A DNA stretch of 64,000 bases from Microbacterium sp. SLBN-146. Lineage in GTDB: Bacteria > Actinomycetota > Actinomycetes > Actinomycetales > Microbacteriaceae. The stretch spans positions 2,666,001-2,730,000 of the forward strand of contig NZ_VFMR01000001.1 of assembly GCF_006715145.1 (NCBI RefSeq), written 5' to 3'. This document shows, in pieces, positions 32,856 to 41,350 of this stretch. Numbering within the stretch: the stretch's first letter is position 1; each line of letters begins with the position of its first letter. The translations under genes and the position numbers were made by a program. Below the pieces are notes generated by a model. That model was given only the letters and a program-made list of their open reading frames with translations, did not search any database and was not told where the DNA came from.

Positions 32856-33752
32856 ATGAGGATCACCGAGGCTGCCGAGCGCTACGCGCTCCACCTCGCC
32901 CAGGCGCGGCGGCTGTCCCCGGCCACCGTCCGTGCCTATCGATCGGACCTCCACGATCTCGCCTCGGTCGCGGGCGACCCCGAGCTGTCCATCGTCGATG
33001 TGGAGACGCTCAGAGAGTGGCTGTGGGCAGCAACGAAGAGGGGTGATGCCCGTTCCACGATCGCGCGTCGGACCGCGGCCGCTCGAGGATTCTTCTCCTG
33101 GGCCGTCGAGGCAGGGCTCTTGTCGCTCGATCCGAGCGTGCGCCTCGTCGCTCCCAAGCGCGGACGTAGCCTCCCTCGTGTCGCCACCGCCGACAACCTC
33201 TCGATGGTCCTCGATGCTGCCCGCGAATCCGCCTCCACGGGTGATCCGCTCGCCCTGCGCGACCACGCCATCGTGGAGTTGCTCTACGGCGCGGGGGTCC
33301 GCGTCTCCGAGCTGACGGGGCTCGACATCGATGACATCGATCGGGATCGACTCACGGCGCGCGTCACGGGAAAGGGATCCAAGGACCGCGTCGTTCCCTT
33401 CGGCATGCCCGCAGCGCGGGCGCTCGAGGCGTACCTGGTTCGTGCGCGACCAGCCCTCATCGCGGATTCCGACCCCGGCGGCGCGGTCTTCATCGGCGCG
33501 CGCGGTGGCCGGATCGGGGCGAGGGCGGTGTATGACGTCGTATCGAGGATGGTGTCACCGATCGTCGGCGGTACGGCGGGCCCCCACGCTCTCAGGCATT
33601 CCGCTGCGACCCACATGATCGACGGCGGAGCAGACCTTCGCACCGTTCAAGAGCTGCTCGGGCATGCGAGCCTCGGAACCACCCAGATCTACACTCACGT
33701 GTCGAGCGAACGCCTCGCGGCGACATACCGGCTCGCGCACCCGCGTGCATGA
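32856..33752 (+). CDS. xerC: Tyrosine recombinase XerC (chromosomal)
   Basis: 298 residues with the full catalytic set: Arg in GAGVRVSELTG, Lys in GKGSKDRVVP, HALRHSAATHMI (His, Arg), LGHASLGTTQIYTHVS (His and nucleophile Tyr). Xer proteins resolve chromosome dimers at dif. Its place right after dprA is the usual actinobacterial order, so it belongs to the host and not to the prophage. GGAGA precedes the ATG. XerD instead of XerC cannot be fully excluded. Confidence 0.88.
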   Translation: MRITEAAERYALHLAQARRLSPATVRAYRSDLHDLASVAGDPELSIVDVETLREWLWAATKRGDARSTIARRTAAARGFFSWAVEAGLLSLDPSVRLVAPKRGRSLPRVATADNLSMVLDAARESASTGDPLALRDHAIVELLYGAGVRVSELTGLDIDDIDRDRLTARVTGKGSKDRVVPFGMPAARALEAYLVRARPALIADSDPGGAVFIGARGGRIGARAVYDVVSRMVSPIVGGTAGPHALRHSAATHMIDGGADLRTVQELLGHASLGTTQIYTHVSSERLAATYRLAHPRA

Positions 33753-33761
33753 GCCCGCGCC

Positions 33762-34298
33762 TCAGCAGCACGGAAGCAGAACGGCTCGTGGTATGTCCCC
33801 CAGGAGCACGAGGGGGTTGATGTACTCGCCGTTGAGCCGCAGTCCGACGTGCAGCTGACCCTCCGCGCTGTGCCCGCCCGTGGTGATCGCGCCCACGACA
33901 TCGCCCCGCTCGACCCGGTCGCCGGGCACGAGCACGGTGTTCACCGGCTCGAGCGTCGATACATAGCCGGCGCCATGATCGATCGTGAGGACGCCACGAT
34001 CGACGACGACACCGGCGAAGGCGACGACACCGGCGGCCGGAGCGTGAACCTCAGCACCGACTGTCGCGACGAGGTCGACGCCGCGGTGTCCTGTTCCGTA
34101 GCGATGCGCCGGGGCCGTGAACGGCTCCGCGACGACAGCAGGATCGAGCGGCCAGCCCCACCCCGACGCCCCCACGACGACTCCTGAAGCGGGGGAGGCG
34201 ACACTCGAGACAACGACGAGGCAGGCGACGAGGAACGCGTCCCAGGCCCGCGCGCGGTGCCGTGCCCACCGCGCCCCAGTCTGCCGGAGATCTGCCAT
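33762..34298 (-). CDS. Secreted M23-like (LytM fold) protein lacking catalytic histidines
   Basis: 178 residues with an N-terminal signal/anchor helix (about 20-40, WDAFLVACLVVVSSVASPASG). The LytM zinc ligands remain: His and Asp in GHRGVDLVA and the second His in QLHVGLRLNGEYINPL. The first His of the H-x-H motif is Gln here, and the His expected after GYVSTLEPV is Pro. Zinc binding without cleavage is therefore possible, as in LytM regulators such as EnvC and NlpD. Similar divergent M23 proteins lie beside rpsB in other actinobacteria. Convergent with xerC. Confidence 0.85.
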   Translation of the reverse strand: MADLRQTGARWARHRARAWDAFLVACLVVVSSVASPASGVVVGASGWGWPLDPAVVAEPFTAPAHRYGTGHRGVDLVATVGAEVHAPAAGVVAFAGVVVDRGVLTIDHGAGYVSTLEPVNTVLVPGDRVERGDVVGAITTGGHSAEGQLHVGLRLNGEYINPLVLLGDIPRAVLLPCC

Positions 34299-34617
34299 CG
34301 GGCAAGGCTCGCACTCGCGAGCGCTCCGTTGGGCTTCGCCAGGGAGAACGGGGGAGGACGGTCGATGAGAACGGCCTGGGGAGGAGCCGGTGCACTGGTA
34401 TGCTGGGAGGTGCACCTCGCATATCGAGGTGACTACGCGTGCCCAGAGCGTCGCTCACGCCGGACTCGGCGACGAGACTCACGATGCGGCATCCCACTCC
34501 CGACGGTCCCTTCTCCTCCGAGAGGGGCGGGTGTGTGCCGGGCACCAGGCCACGCCGGCGATCGTCGGCGCGAAACAACCGAAAGAGACGCGCACGCGTC
34601 AGAGAAGGAGACCGGCC
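34299..34617 (+). promoter_or_regulatory. rpsB upstream and leader region
   Basis: 319 bp without a gene. TATGCT (34399-34404) is the best -10 candidate, which would give a leader of about 210 nt. CCTCG-CATAT-CGAGG (34415-34429) can form a small hairpin near the start of the transcript. AGAGAAGGAG precedes the rpsB ATG. A ribosomal-protein leader is possible but no known motif is recognised. Confidence 0.4.
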
Positions 34618-35592
34618 ATGGCCGTCGTCACAATTCGCCAGCTGCTCGACAGCGGTGTCCACTTCGGACACCAGACCCGCCGGTGGAACCCGAAAGTCAA
34701 GCGCTTCATCCTCACCGAGCGCTCGGGCATCCACATCATCGACCTCCAGCAGTCGCTGACGTACATCGACAAGGCGTACGAGTTCGTTAAGGAGACCGTC
34801 GCCCGCGGAGGAACGGTCCTCTTCGTCGGAACGAAGAAGCAGGCGCAGGAGATCATCGCCGAGCAGGCGACGCGCGTCGGCCAGCCCTACGTCAACCAGC
34901 GCTGGCTCGGTGGACTCCTCACGAACTTCTCGACGGTCTCCAAGCGGCTCGCCCGCATGAAGGAGCTCGAAGAGCTGAACTTCGACGACCCCGCTGCGAG
35001 TGGCTTCACGAAGAAGGAGCTCCTCCTCAAGAAGCGCGAGCTCGACAAGCTCCACAAGTCGCTCGGCGGTATCCGCAACCTGCAGAAGACGCCGTCGGCG
35101 ATCTGGGTGGTCGACGCCAAGCGTGAGCACCTCGCGGTCAACGAGGCAGCCAAGCTGGGTATCCCCGTCATCGGCATCCTCGACACGAACGCCGACCCCG
35201 ACGAGTTCCAGTACCCGATCCCCGGCAACGACGACGCGATCCGCTCCGTGAGCCTGCTCACGAAGGTCATCGCGGATGCTGCGGCGGAGGGACTCATCCA
35301 GCGCCACAACCCCACCGACGAGGCCGCTGCCGCCGAGCCGCTCGCCGACTGGGAGCGCGAGCTCCTCGAGCAGGGCGCGCCCGTCGAGACCGACGTCGCC
35401 GCCGTCGCGACGATCGCGACCGAGTCCGACGCCGACCGCGCGGGTGCTGCGGCACACGACGCCGTCGCCGGCGAAGCAGAGGCTGAGGCTGCCGACGACG
35501 CCAGCGAGGCGAGCGACGCGCCCGTCGAGGACGAGGTCGCCGAGAAGGTCGCTGCCGACGAGGCCGAAGCCGTCAAGGAAGCCGCGGAGTAA
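34618..35592 (+). CDS. rpsB: 30S ribosomal protein S2
   Basis: 324 residues starting [26 protein letters not shown], with [30 protein letters not shown] and [25 protein letters not shown], all S2 hallmarks. An Ala/Glu/Asp-rich tail of about 80 residues extends past the folded part, a known actinobacterial feature. A clear AAGGAG lies before the ATG. Followed by tsf after a hairpin. Confidence 0.98.
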   Translation: MAVVTIRQLLDSGVHFGHQTRRWNPKVKRFILTERSGIHIIDLQQSLTYIDKAYEFVKETVARGGTVLFVGTKKQAQEIIAEQATRVGQPYVNQRWLGGLLTNFSTVSKRLARMKELEELNFDDPAASGFTKKELLLKKRELDKLHKSLGGIRNLQKTPSAIWVVDAKREHLAVNEAAKLGIPVIGILDTNADPDEFQYPIPGNDDAIRSVSLLTKVIADAAAEGLIQRHNPTDEAAAAEPLADWERELLEQGAPVETDVAAVATIATESDADRAGAAAHDAVAGEAEAEAADDASEASDAPVEDEVAEKVAADEAEAVKEAAE

Positions 35593-35613
35593 ACCTCTTC
35601 GACACAGGACATC

Positions 35614-35656
35614 GTCCCGGTCGGATTGCGCCCCCGCGACGTGATCCGACCGGGAC
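35614..35656 (+). terminator. 13-bp hairpin between rpsB and tsf
   Basis: GTCCCGGTCGGAT (35614-35626) pairs perfectly with ATCCGACCGGGAC (35644-35656) around a 17-nt loop, in the 102-bp gap between the genes. It may work as an attenuator or a processing and stability element that sets the ratio of S2 to EF-Ts. Confidence 0.65.
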
Positions 35657-35694
35657 ATCCACGAGAACTCACCACAATCAAGGAGCCGCCAACC

Positions 35695-36522
35695 ATGGCA
35701 AACTTCACGATCGCCGACATCAAGGCGCTGCGCGAGCAGCTCGGCACCGGCATGGTCGACACGAAGAAGGCGCTCGAGGAGGCCGACGGCGACCTCGAGA
35801 AGGCCGTCGAGATCCTGCGCCTCAAGGGTGCGAAGGGCAACGCCAAGCGCGCTGACCGTTCCACCAGCGAGGGGCTCGTCGCCGCGAAGCAGTTCGGCGA
35901 CAAGGTCACGATCCTCGAGCTGAACACGGAGACGGACTTCGTCGCGAAGAACGAGCGCTTCATCGCGCTCTCCGAGAAGGTCCTCGAGGCGGCGGGCGCC
36001 GCTCAGGCCGATTCGGCGGAGGCGGCACTCGCCGCACCGGCGGGATCGCAGACGATCGCGGAGCTCATCTCGGACGAGGCCGCCATCATCGGCGAGAAGG
36101 TCGAACTGCGCCGTGTCCGCACGCTGTCGGGTGACCACTTCGAGATCTACCTGCACAAGACGAGCAAGGACCTGCCGCCCCAGGTCGGCGTTGTTCTCGC
36201 CTACTCGGGTGACGACGCTGAGACCGCTCGCAGCCTCGCGCAGCACATCTCGTTCGCCAACCCGACCTACCTGTCGCGCGATGAGGTCCCCGAGGCCGAC
36301 GTCGACAAGGAGCGCGAGATCGTCACCGAGATCTCCCGGAACGAGGGAAAGCCCGAAGCGGCGCTCCCGAAGATCGTCGAGGGTCGCGTCAACGCCTTCT
36401 TCAAGCAGGTCTCCCTGCTCGACCAGGACTACGCCAAGGACAACAAGCTGTCCGTGGCCCAGGTCGCGAAGGACGCCGGACTCACGCTGACGGGCTTCGC
36501 CCGCTTCAAGGTCGGCGCGTAA
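35695..36522 (+). CDS. tsf: Elongation factor Ts
   Basis: Nucleotide exchange factor for EF-Tu. The 275-residue product has the N-terminal UBA-like start MANFTIADIKALREQLGTGMVDTKKALEEADGD, the core TLELNTETDFVAKNERF-type segment, and the C-terminal KVSLLDQDY-like QVSLLDQDYAKDNKLSV. The ATG at 35695 is the conserved start behind AAGGAG. Confidence 0.98.
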   Translation: MANFTIADIKALREQLGTGMVDTKKALEEADGDLEKAVEILRLKGAKGNAKRADRSTSEGLVAAKQFGDKVTILELNTETDFVAKNERFIALSEKVLEAAGAAQADSAEAALAAPAGSQTIAELISDEAAIIGEKVELRRVRTLSGDHFEIYLHKTSKDLPPQVGVVLAYSGDDAETARSLAQHISFANPTYLSRDEVPEADVDKEREIVTEISRNEGKPEAALPKIVEGRVNAFFKQVSLLDQDYAKDNKLSVAQVAKDAGLTLTGFARFKVGA

Positions 36523-36532
36523 GAGCGTCCAG

Positions 36533-36563
36533 GGGCCCGCATCGCCAGTCGGTGCGGGCCCTT
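36533..36563 (+). terminator. Terminator hairpin after tsf
   Basis: GGGCCCGCA (36533-36541) pairs with TGCGGGCCC (36553-36561) around an 11-nt loop, followed by TTCCC. It lies 10 nt after the tsf stop and separates rpsB-tsf from pyrH. Confidence 0.75.
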
Positions 36564-36615
36564 CCCATGTCTGCGATGACGGGGGAGTAGTTTGTACATC
36601 GGCGAGAGGAATCAA

Positions 36616-37335
36616 GTGATCGATGAAGCGACCGGACGCCGACGCGTCCTCCTGAAGCTGTCGGGTGAAGCGTTCGGTGGGGGCCAGCTCGGCGTCAACC
36701 CCGACATCGTGAGCCAGATCGCACGCGAGATCGCAGAAGCGGTCGGCCGCGTCGAGATCGCGATCGTCGTGGGCGGCGGCAACTTCTTCCGGGGCGCGGA
36801 ACTGAGCCAGCGCGGCATGGACCGCGGCCGCGCCGACTATATGGGCATGCTTGGCACGGTCATGAATGCGCTGGCGCTCCAGGACTTCCTCGAGCAGGCG
36901 GGCGCGGCAACGCGCGTTCAGTCCGCCATCGCCATGACTCAGGTCGCCGAGCCCTACATTCCGCGCCGCGCAGAGCGCCACATGGAGAAGGGCCGCGTCG
37001 TCATCTTCGGCGCCGGAGCGGGTCTTCCGTACTTCTCCACCGACACCGTCGCGGCACAGCGCGCACTCGAGATCGGGGCGACCGAGGTTCTCGTTGCGAA
37101 GAACGGTGTCGACGGCGTCTACACGGCCGACCCCAAGAAGGACGCGACGGCCACCAAGATCGACTCCATCACGTATCTCGACGCTCTGCAGCGCGGGTTG
37201 AAGGTCGTCGACTCGACCGCCTTCAGCCTGTGCATGGACAACCGCATGGACATGCGCGTCTTCGGTATGGAGCCCGCCGGCAACGTCACTCGTGCGCTTC
37301 TCGGCGAGACGATCGGCACGCTCGTGACCGCATGA
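36616..37335 (+). CDS. pyrH: UMP kinase
   Basis: Makes UDP from UMP. The 239-residue product has [42 protein letters not shown] and [14 protein letters not shown], as in hexameric bacterial UMP kinases. The GTG at 36616 is chosen over an upstream TTG (36592) because GAGAGGA lies 5 nt before it and the upstream residues are not conserved. Confidence 0.96.
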   Translation: MIDEATGRRRVLLKLSGEAFGGGQLGVNPDIVSQIAREIAEAVGRVEIAIVVGGGNFFRGAELSQRGMDRGRADYMGMLGTVMNALALQDFLEQAGAATRVQSAIAMTQVAEPYIPRRAERHMEKGRVVIFGAGAGLPYFSTDTVAAQRALEIGATEVLVAKNGVDGVYTADPKKDATATKIDSITYLDALQRGLKVVDSTAFSLCMDNRMDMRVFGMEPAGNVTRALLGETIGTLVTA

Positions 37336-37393
37336 GTGACGTCGAGTCGTCGCAAGTAGACTTTCCCTATTCCCCTCACGCGAAGGAGACACT

Positions 37394-37948
37394 GTGATCG
37401 CGGACGTCTTGGCTGAAACCGGAGCGCGTATGGATCGCGCCGTCGAGGCAGCGAAGGAGGATTTCGCGACGGTGCGCACGGGCCGTGCGAACCCCCAGCT
37501 GTTCCAGAAGATCCTCGTCGACTACTACGGTTCCCCGACTCCGCTCGCTCAGCTGGCTTCGATCAACAACCCGGAAGCACGCACGCTGATCATCACGCCG
37601 TACGACAAGTCGGCGCTGAAGGCGATCGAGCAGGCCATCCGTGACCTCCCGAACCTCGGTGTGAATCCGACGAACGACGGCAACATCGTCCGCATCACGA
37701 TGCCCGAGCTGACGCAGGAGCGTCGCAAGGAGTACGTCAAGCTCGTGCGCACGAAGGGCGAAGACCACAAAGTGCACCTCCGCGGCATCCGTCGCAAGTC
37801 CAAGGACGAGCTCGATGCCCTCAAGTCCGACGTGGGCGAAGACGAGCTGGTCCGTGCCGAGAAGGAACTCGATGCACTCACGCGTGCCCACGTCGACGCG
37901 ATCGACGACGCGCTCAAGCGCAAAGAGGCTGAACTCCTCGAGGTCTGA
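37394..37948 (+). CDS. frr: Ribosome recycling factor
   Basis: 184 residues: [58 protein letters not shown], and [31 protein letters not shown]. It splits post-termination ribosomes with EF-G. Start GTG at 37394 behind GAAGGAGA. TAGACT (37357-37362) may be a local -10. Followed closely by cdsA. Confidence 0.97.
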   Translation: MIADVLAETGARMDRAVEAAKEDFATVRTGRANPQLFQKILVDYYGSPTPLAQLASINNPEARTLIITPYDKSALKAIEQAIRDLPNLGVNPTNDGNIVRITMPELTQERRKEYVKLVRTKGEDHKVHLRGIRRKSKDELDALKSDVGEDELVRAEKELDALTRAHVDAIDDALKRKEAELLEV

Positions 37949-37957
37949 GGATCCGCG

Positions 37958-38992
37958 ATGAGCGACGCCTCCGATCCTGAAGAGTCCGATCCTGCGGACG
38001 TCCCGATCGCCCCTCGTGATCCCGCAGGCGGCCGTCGTGAAGCCGAAGCGTCCGCGGTCTTCCAGGCCCACGTGCGCGCGGCGAAGACCGAGTTCGAACA
38101 GCAGATGGCGCACGCGCGTACCGAGTTCGAGGAAGTCAACGAGCGCATCAAACAGCGCACCGGCCGTGATCTGATCGTCGCGATCCTCATCGCCGTCGGG
38201 ATCGGCGGCGTGCTCCTCGCGTCACTCGTGTTCTTTAAGGAGGGCTTCGTCGTCTTCGCGCTCGGCGCTGCGCTGCTGGCGACGTTCGAGTTCAGCAGGG
38301 CTCTGAATACCTCGGGGCGCCGCGTCGACATCGTTCCTCAGATGCTGTCCGCCGCCCTCATCGTGCTCGCGGGTTACTTCTTCGACGTGTGGTTGCTGTG
38401 GGTCTGCGTCTTCGTGGCGGTGGCGTTCGTCGTCATCTGGCGGCTGGTCGCCCAGATGGCCTCGGGAGAGCCGAGGTCGTACTCGGAGGGCCTCGCCGAT
38501 GTTCTCATCGGTGGCTTCATCCAGCTCTACGTGCCCTTCCTGACGAGCCTCGCACTCGTCCTGCTCGCGCGAGACGGAGGGCAGTGGTGGGTGCTCGCGT
38601 TCATCATCGTCGCCGTCTCGGCCGACACAGGCGCCTACACCGCCGGCGTCGCGTTCGGACGGCATCCCATGGCTCCCCGCATCAGCCCCAAGAAGACGTG
38701 GGAGGGCTTCGCCGGCGCGGCCGTCGCGGCGGCCGTCGCGGGTCTCCTGCTCGGGCTGTTCATGATCCAGATCGAGTGGTGGATGGGGATCGTCTTCGGA
38801 CTCGTCATCCTCGTCACGGCGACCGTGGGCGACCTCGGGGAATCCATGATCAAGCGCGATCTCGGCATCAAGGACATGAGTTCGTGGTTGCCGGGTCACG
38901 GCGGCGTTCTCGATCGACTGGACTCCCTGCTGCCCTCGACCGCGGCGGCCCTGGCCCTGTTCTACCTCTTCACCCCCTTGGTGGCATCATGA
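37958..38992 (+). CDS. cdsA: Phosphatidate cytidylyltransferase
   Basis: Makes CDP-diacylglycerol for phospholipid synthesis. 344 residues with a hydrophilic N-terminal extension of about 70 residues, then eight or so membrane helices. The signature is SADTGAYTAGVAFGRHPMAP-ISPKKTWEG and the C-terminal GDLGESMIKRDLGIKDMSSWLPGHGGVLDRLDS. The N-terminal charged coiled segment (AAKTEFEQQMAHARTEFEEV) is an extension beyond the core family length. The stop overlaps the next ATG. Confidence 0.95.
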   Translation: MSDASDPEESDPADVPIAPRDPAGGRREAEASAVFQAHVRAAKTEFEQQMAHARTEFEEVNERIKQRTGRDLIVAILIAVGIGGVLLASLVFFKEGFVVFALGAALLATFEFSRALNTSGRRVDIVPQMLSAALIVLAGYFFDVWLLWVCVFVAVAFVVIWRLVAQMASGEPRSYSEGLADVLIGGFIQLYVPFLTSLALVLLARDGGQWWVLAFIIVAVSADTGAYTAGVAFGRHPMAPRISPKKTWEGFAGAAVAAAVAGLLLGLFMIQIEWWMGIVFGLVILVTATVGDLGESMIKRDLGIKDMSSWLPGHGGVLDRLDSLLPSTAAALALFYLFTPLVAS

Positions 38993-39549
38993 CGACGACC
39001 GAGCCCACCGTTTCCGCTTTCCCGCGAACTCGAGGTCGCTCGAAAGGGTACGAACCCCGCGCCGTCGACGCGTTCCTCCTCCGTGCCCGCCAGGCGTTCG
39101 AGAACGGCGACGATACGGTGACGGCCGCGGAGGTGCGGCAGGTCGCTTTCCCGCTCGTCCGCAAGGGGTACTCGATTCCTCCTGTCGATGCTGCCCTCAC
39201 CCGGATCGAGGACGCCTTCGCGACTCGCGAGCGCGAGGCGGCGCTGGCGCGGGTGGGCGCACCCGCGTGGGTCGGACACGCCAGGGAGACCGCTCAAGTC
39301 GTGCTCGATCGGCTGACCAGACCCGCAGGACGCCGCTTCGATCGCGTCGGAGCCTTGAGGTACGGCTACCGGATCGACGAAGTCGACATCGTCGCCGACA
39401 AGATCGCGAGATATTTGGAGTCCGGCGATCCTGTCACGATCGAGCAGGTTCGCTCCGTTGCCTTCCGAATGCAGCGGGGCGGATATCGCGAGGTGCAAGT
39501 AGACGCCGTGCTCGACGCGGTCGTCGAGGTGATGCTGGCTGTGTCGTAG
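38989..39549 (+). CDS. DivIVA-domain repeat protein
   Basis: 186 residues with repeated DivIVA-type units: SKGYEPRAVDAFLLRARQAF, KGYSIPPVDAALTRIEDAF, YGYRIDEVDIVADKIARYL and GGYREVQVDAVLDAVVEVM. Each has the GY-x4-VD core that marks DivIVA-like polar or membrane-curvature proteins. It lacks the long coiled coil of true DivIVA. Coupled to cdsA (ATGA). Confidence 0.85.
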   Translation: MTTTEPTVSAFPRTRGRSKGYEPRAVDAFLLRARQAFENGDDTVTAAEVRQVAFPLVRKGYSIPPVDAALTRIEDAFATREREAALARVGAPAWVGHARETAQVVLDRLTRPAGRRFDRVGALRYGYRIDEVDIVADKIARYLESGDPVTIEQVRSVAFRMQRGGYREVQVDAVLDAVVEVMLAVS

Positions 39550-39605
39550 AGCGGGACGGAGACGGATAGCGAGCCTCGTGACCGCCGAGTAGACTCGTTC
39601 GCACT

Positions 39606-40328
39606 GTGACTCCCGGAAACGAGATGGCTTCGACACGGCGTTCTCATCGCCGCCATCTCGCGATCTCTGAGGACGTCGTCCCGCCGCCGCGACGTGTCGG
39701 CGCATCGGATGCGCCGCGCTGGTCTCGCAGGCGCGGCGTGCTGAGCGTCTTCGCGGGTTTCGCCGCCATCGGCTTCGTCGCAGCATATGCGGGCCCGACG
39801 GGGATGGCGATCGCCGAGGCCGCGAATGCCGAGGAGCCGACCTCGCTGTATGCGACGGCACTCGACGACGTTCAGACGTATGAGGGAGTCATGACCGCGA
39901 GTGCGGCTGAGGCGGAGGGGCTCATCGATCTCGGGCGGGGAGGCTACTCCGTGTACGTCACGCCGACCCCGACTCCCACCCCGACTCCGACGCAGACATC
40001 GCGATCCTCCGGTGGGCAGGCGGCCCAGCCGGCGCCCCCCGGCTACACCGGCGGGGGCTCTCCCGCCGAATGGATGGCAGCAGCGGGCATCGCCGAAGCG
40101 GATTGGGGATACGTCGACTTCATCGTCCGCAAGGAGAGCGGCTGGAACCCGAACGCGACGAACCGGTCCTCGGGAGCATGCGGCCTCGTCCAGGTGTATC
40201 CGTGCAGCAAGCTCGCCAACGCGTACGACCCGGTGGTGAACCTCACGTGGGCCAACGGGTATGCGACGGGGCGGTACGGCAGCTGGGGCGGTGCCTACGC
40301 ATTCTGGACCGCCAATCACTGGTGGTAG
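39606..40328 (+). CDS. Secreted lytic-transglycosylase-like protein
   Basis: 240 residues: a basic N terminus and one signal or anchor helix (about 45-70, GVLSVFAGFAAIGFVAAYAG), a Thr-Pro repeat linker (VTPTPTPTPTPTQTS) crossing the wall, and a C-terminal goose-lysozyme or SLT-like fold. The fold shows Glu in FIVRKESGWNPNATN, then GACGLVQVYPCSK and the end YGSWGGAYAFWTANHWW. Start GTG at 39606; ATG at 39624 is an alternative. TAGACT lies 10 nt before the GTG. Confidence 0.88.
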   Translation: MTPGNEMASTRRSHRRHLAISEDVVPPPRRVGASDAPRWSRRRGVLSVFAGFAAIGFVAAYAGPTGMAIAEAANAEEPTSLYATALDDVQTYEGVMTASAAEAEGLIDLGRGGYSVYVTPTPTPTPTPTQTSRSSGGQAAQPAPPGYTGGGSPAEWMAAAGIAEADWGYVDFIVRKESGWNPNATNRSSGACGLVQVYPCSKLANAYDPVVNLTWANGYATGRYGSWGGAYAFWTANHWW

Positions 40329-40338
40329 GCCGCGCGCG

Positions 40339-40623
40339 ATGCCACGATCTCACCGGCGCCGACGCGATGACGCCGCCGACGATTCGTTCGATCGGCTCCT
40401 CGCGGGCTGGAAGCGGACGGAGACGCGGCGCGGCTCGCTGTGGACGGTGCAGCCGGTATCTCGCGGGCAGGCCGTCAAGGCGTATCGCTGCCCGGGGTGC
40501 GGACGCACCATCGACCCTGGCGTGGCCCACGTCGTGACGTGGAGAGCGGACGGGGTCATGGGTGACACCGCGGATCTGGAAGCACGTCGTCATTGGCATG
40601 AACACTGTTGGAAGGTCAGCTGA
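40339..40623 (+). CDS. Small zinc-ribbon-like protein of unknown function
   Basis: 94 residues. CPGCGRTIDPGVAHVVTW and HWHEHCWKVS give a Cys/Cys...His/Cys set that could bind zinc, following a basic start (MPRSHRRRRDD) and the segment FDRLLAGWKRTETRRGS. Similar short proteins sit beside the hydrolase gene in related genomes as I recall them. Function unknown. Confidence 0.75.
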   Translation: MPRSHRRRRDDAADDSFDRLLAGWKRTETRRGSLWTVQPVSRGQAVKAYRCPGCGRTIDPGVAHVVTWRADGVMGDTADLEARRHWHEHCWKVS

Positions 40624-40624
40624 C

Positions 40625-41350
40625 ATGGAGATCCGGGGCCCGGTACTTCTTCCCGCCCACCGCGAGGACGTCGAGTTCGAGACGATCGATGGGCTCACCC
40701 TCGTCGGCGAACTCGCGACCCCGCTCGATCGTCCTCCGGTCGCGACGCTCGTGACCTTGCATCCGCTTCCCACCGCGGGAGGCTTCATGGACTCGCACAT
40801 CCTCCGCAAGGCGGCGGCGCGGCTCCCTGCGCTGGCAGATCTCGCGGTTCTCCGCTTCAACACGCGAGGCACCACGTCACCCCGCGGAACGAGCGGAGGC
40901 GTGTTCGACGGCGGCCGGGCCGAAGCGTTCGATGTCGCCGCGGCGATGGACTTCGTCGCGCGCCGTGGTCTGCCGAATCCCTGGCTCGTCGGCTGGTCGT
41001 TCGGAACCGAGCTCGCGATCAAGTACGGACGCGATCACCCGATCGAGGGCGCGATCCTCTTGTCTCCGCCCCTGCACAGGGCCACCGACGAGGATGTCGC
41101 GGCGTGGGCTCAGGAGTCTCGGCCGGTGATCGCCGTGATCCCGGAGTTCGACGACTACCTGCGGCCGGATGCCGCCGCCGAGCGGTTCGCGAGTGTGCCG
41201 CACGCGATCCTGGTTCCCATTGAGGGAGGCAAGCACCTGTGGGTGGGGGAGACGCAGACCCGTCGCGTTCTCACCGAGATCGTCGCCGCCGTGAACCCGG
41301 ACGCGCTGCCGCTCCCGACGCGGTGGGACGGGCCGGAGGAGGACGCGTGA
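40625..41350 (+). CDS. Alpha/beta hydrolase
   Basis: 241 residues: a DUF-type short alpha/beta hydrolase (LVTLHPLPTAGGFMDSHILRKAA, LRFNTRGTTSPRGTSGG, WLVGWSFGTELAIKYG with the nucleophile Ser in GWSFG, and a late His in EGGKHLWVG). The substrate is unknown. The ATG at 40625 lies right after the preceding stop. It ends exactly where the converging exporter gene ends (41350/41351). Confidence 0.9.
   Translation: MEIRGPVLLPAHREDVEFETIDGLTLVGELATPLDRPPVATLVTLHPLPTAGGFMDSHILRKAAARLPALADLAVLRFNTRGTTSPRGTSGGVFDGGRAEAFDVAAAMDFVARRGLPNPWLVGWSFGTELAIKYGRDHPIEGAILLSPPLHRATDEDVAAWAQESRPVIAVIPEFDDYLRPDAAAERFASVPHAILVPIEGGKHLWVGETQTRRVLTEIVAAVNPDALPLPTRWDGPEEDA

Noticed and set aside
32856-33752. Tyrosine recombinase next to the prophage as its integrase
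   Set aside because: It lies outside attR, follows dprA as in other actinobacteria, and matches XerC. The prophage has its own serine integrase beside attR.
34051-37479. A very long minus-strand open frame (over 1,100 codons) across rpsB, tsf and pyrH
   Set aside because: It runs antisense to four clearly coding genes, has no family-like sequence and reflects the strong third-position GC bias of the real genes.
39960-39996. Short tandem repeat as a CRISPR-like array
   Set aside because: The repeats encode a Thr-Pro linker in a secreted protein; there are no spacers or cas genes in the window.
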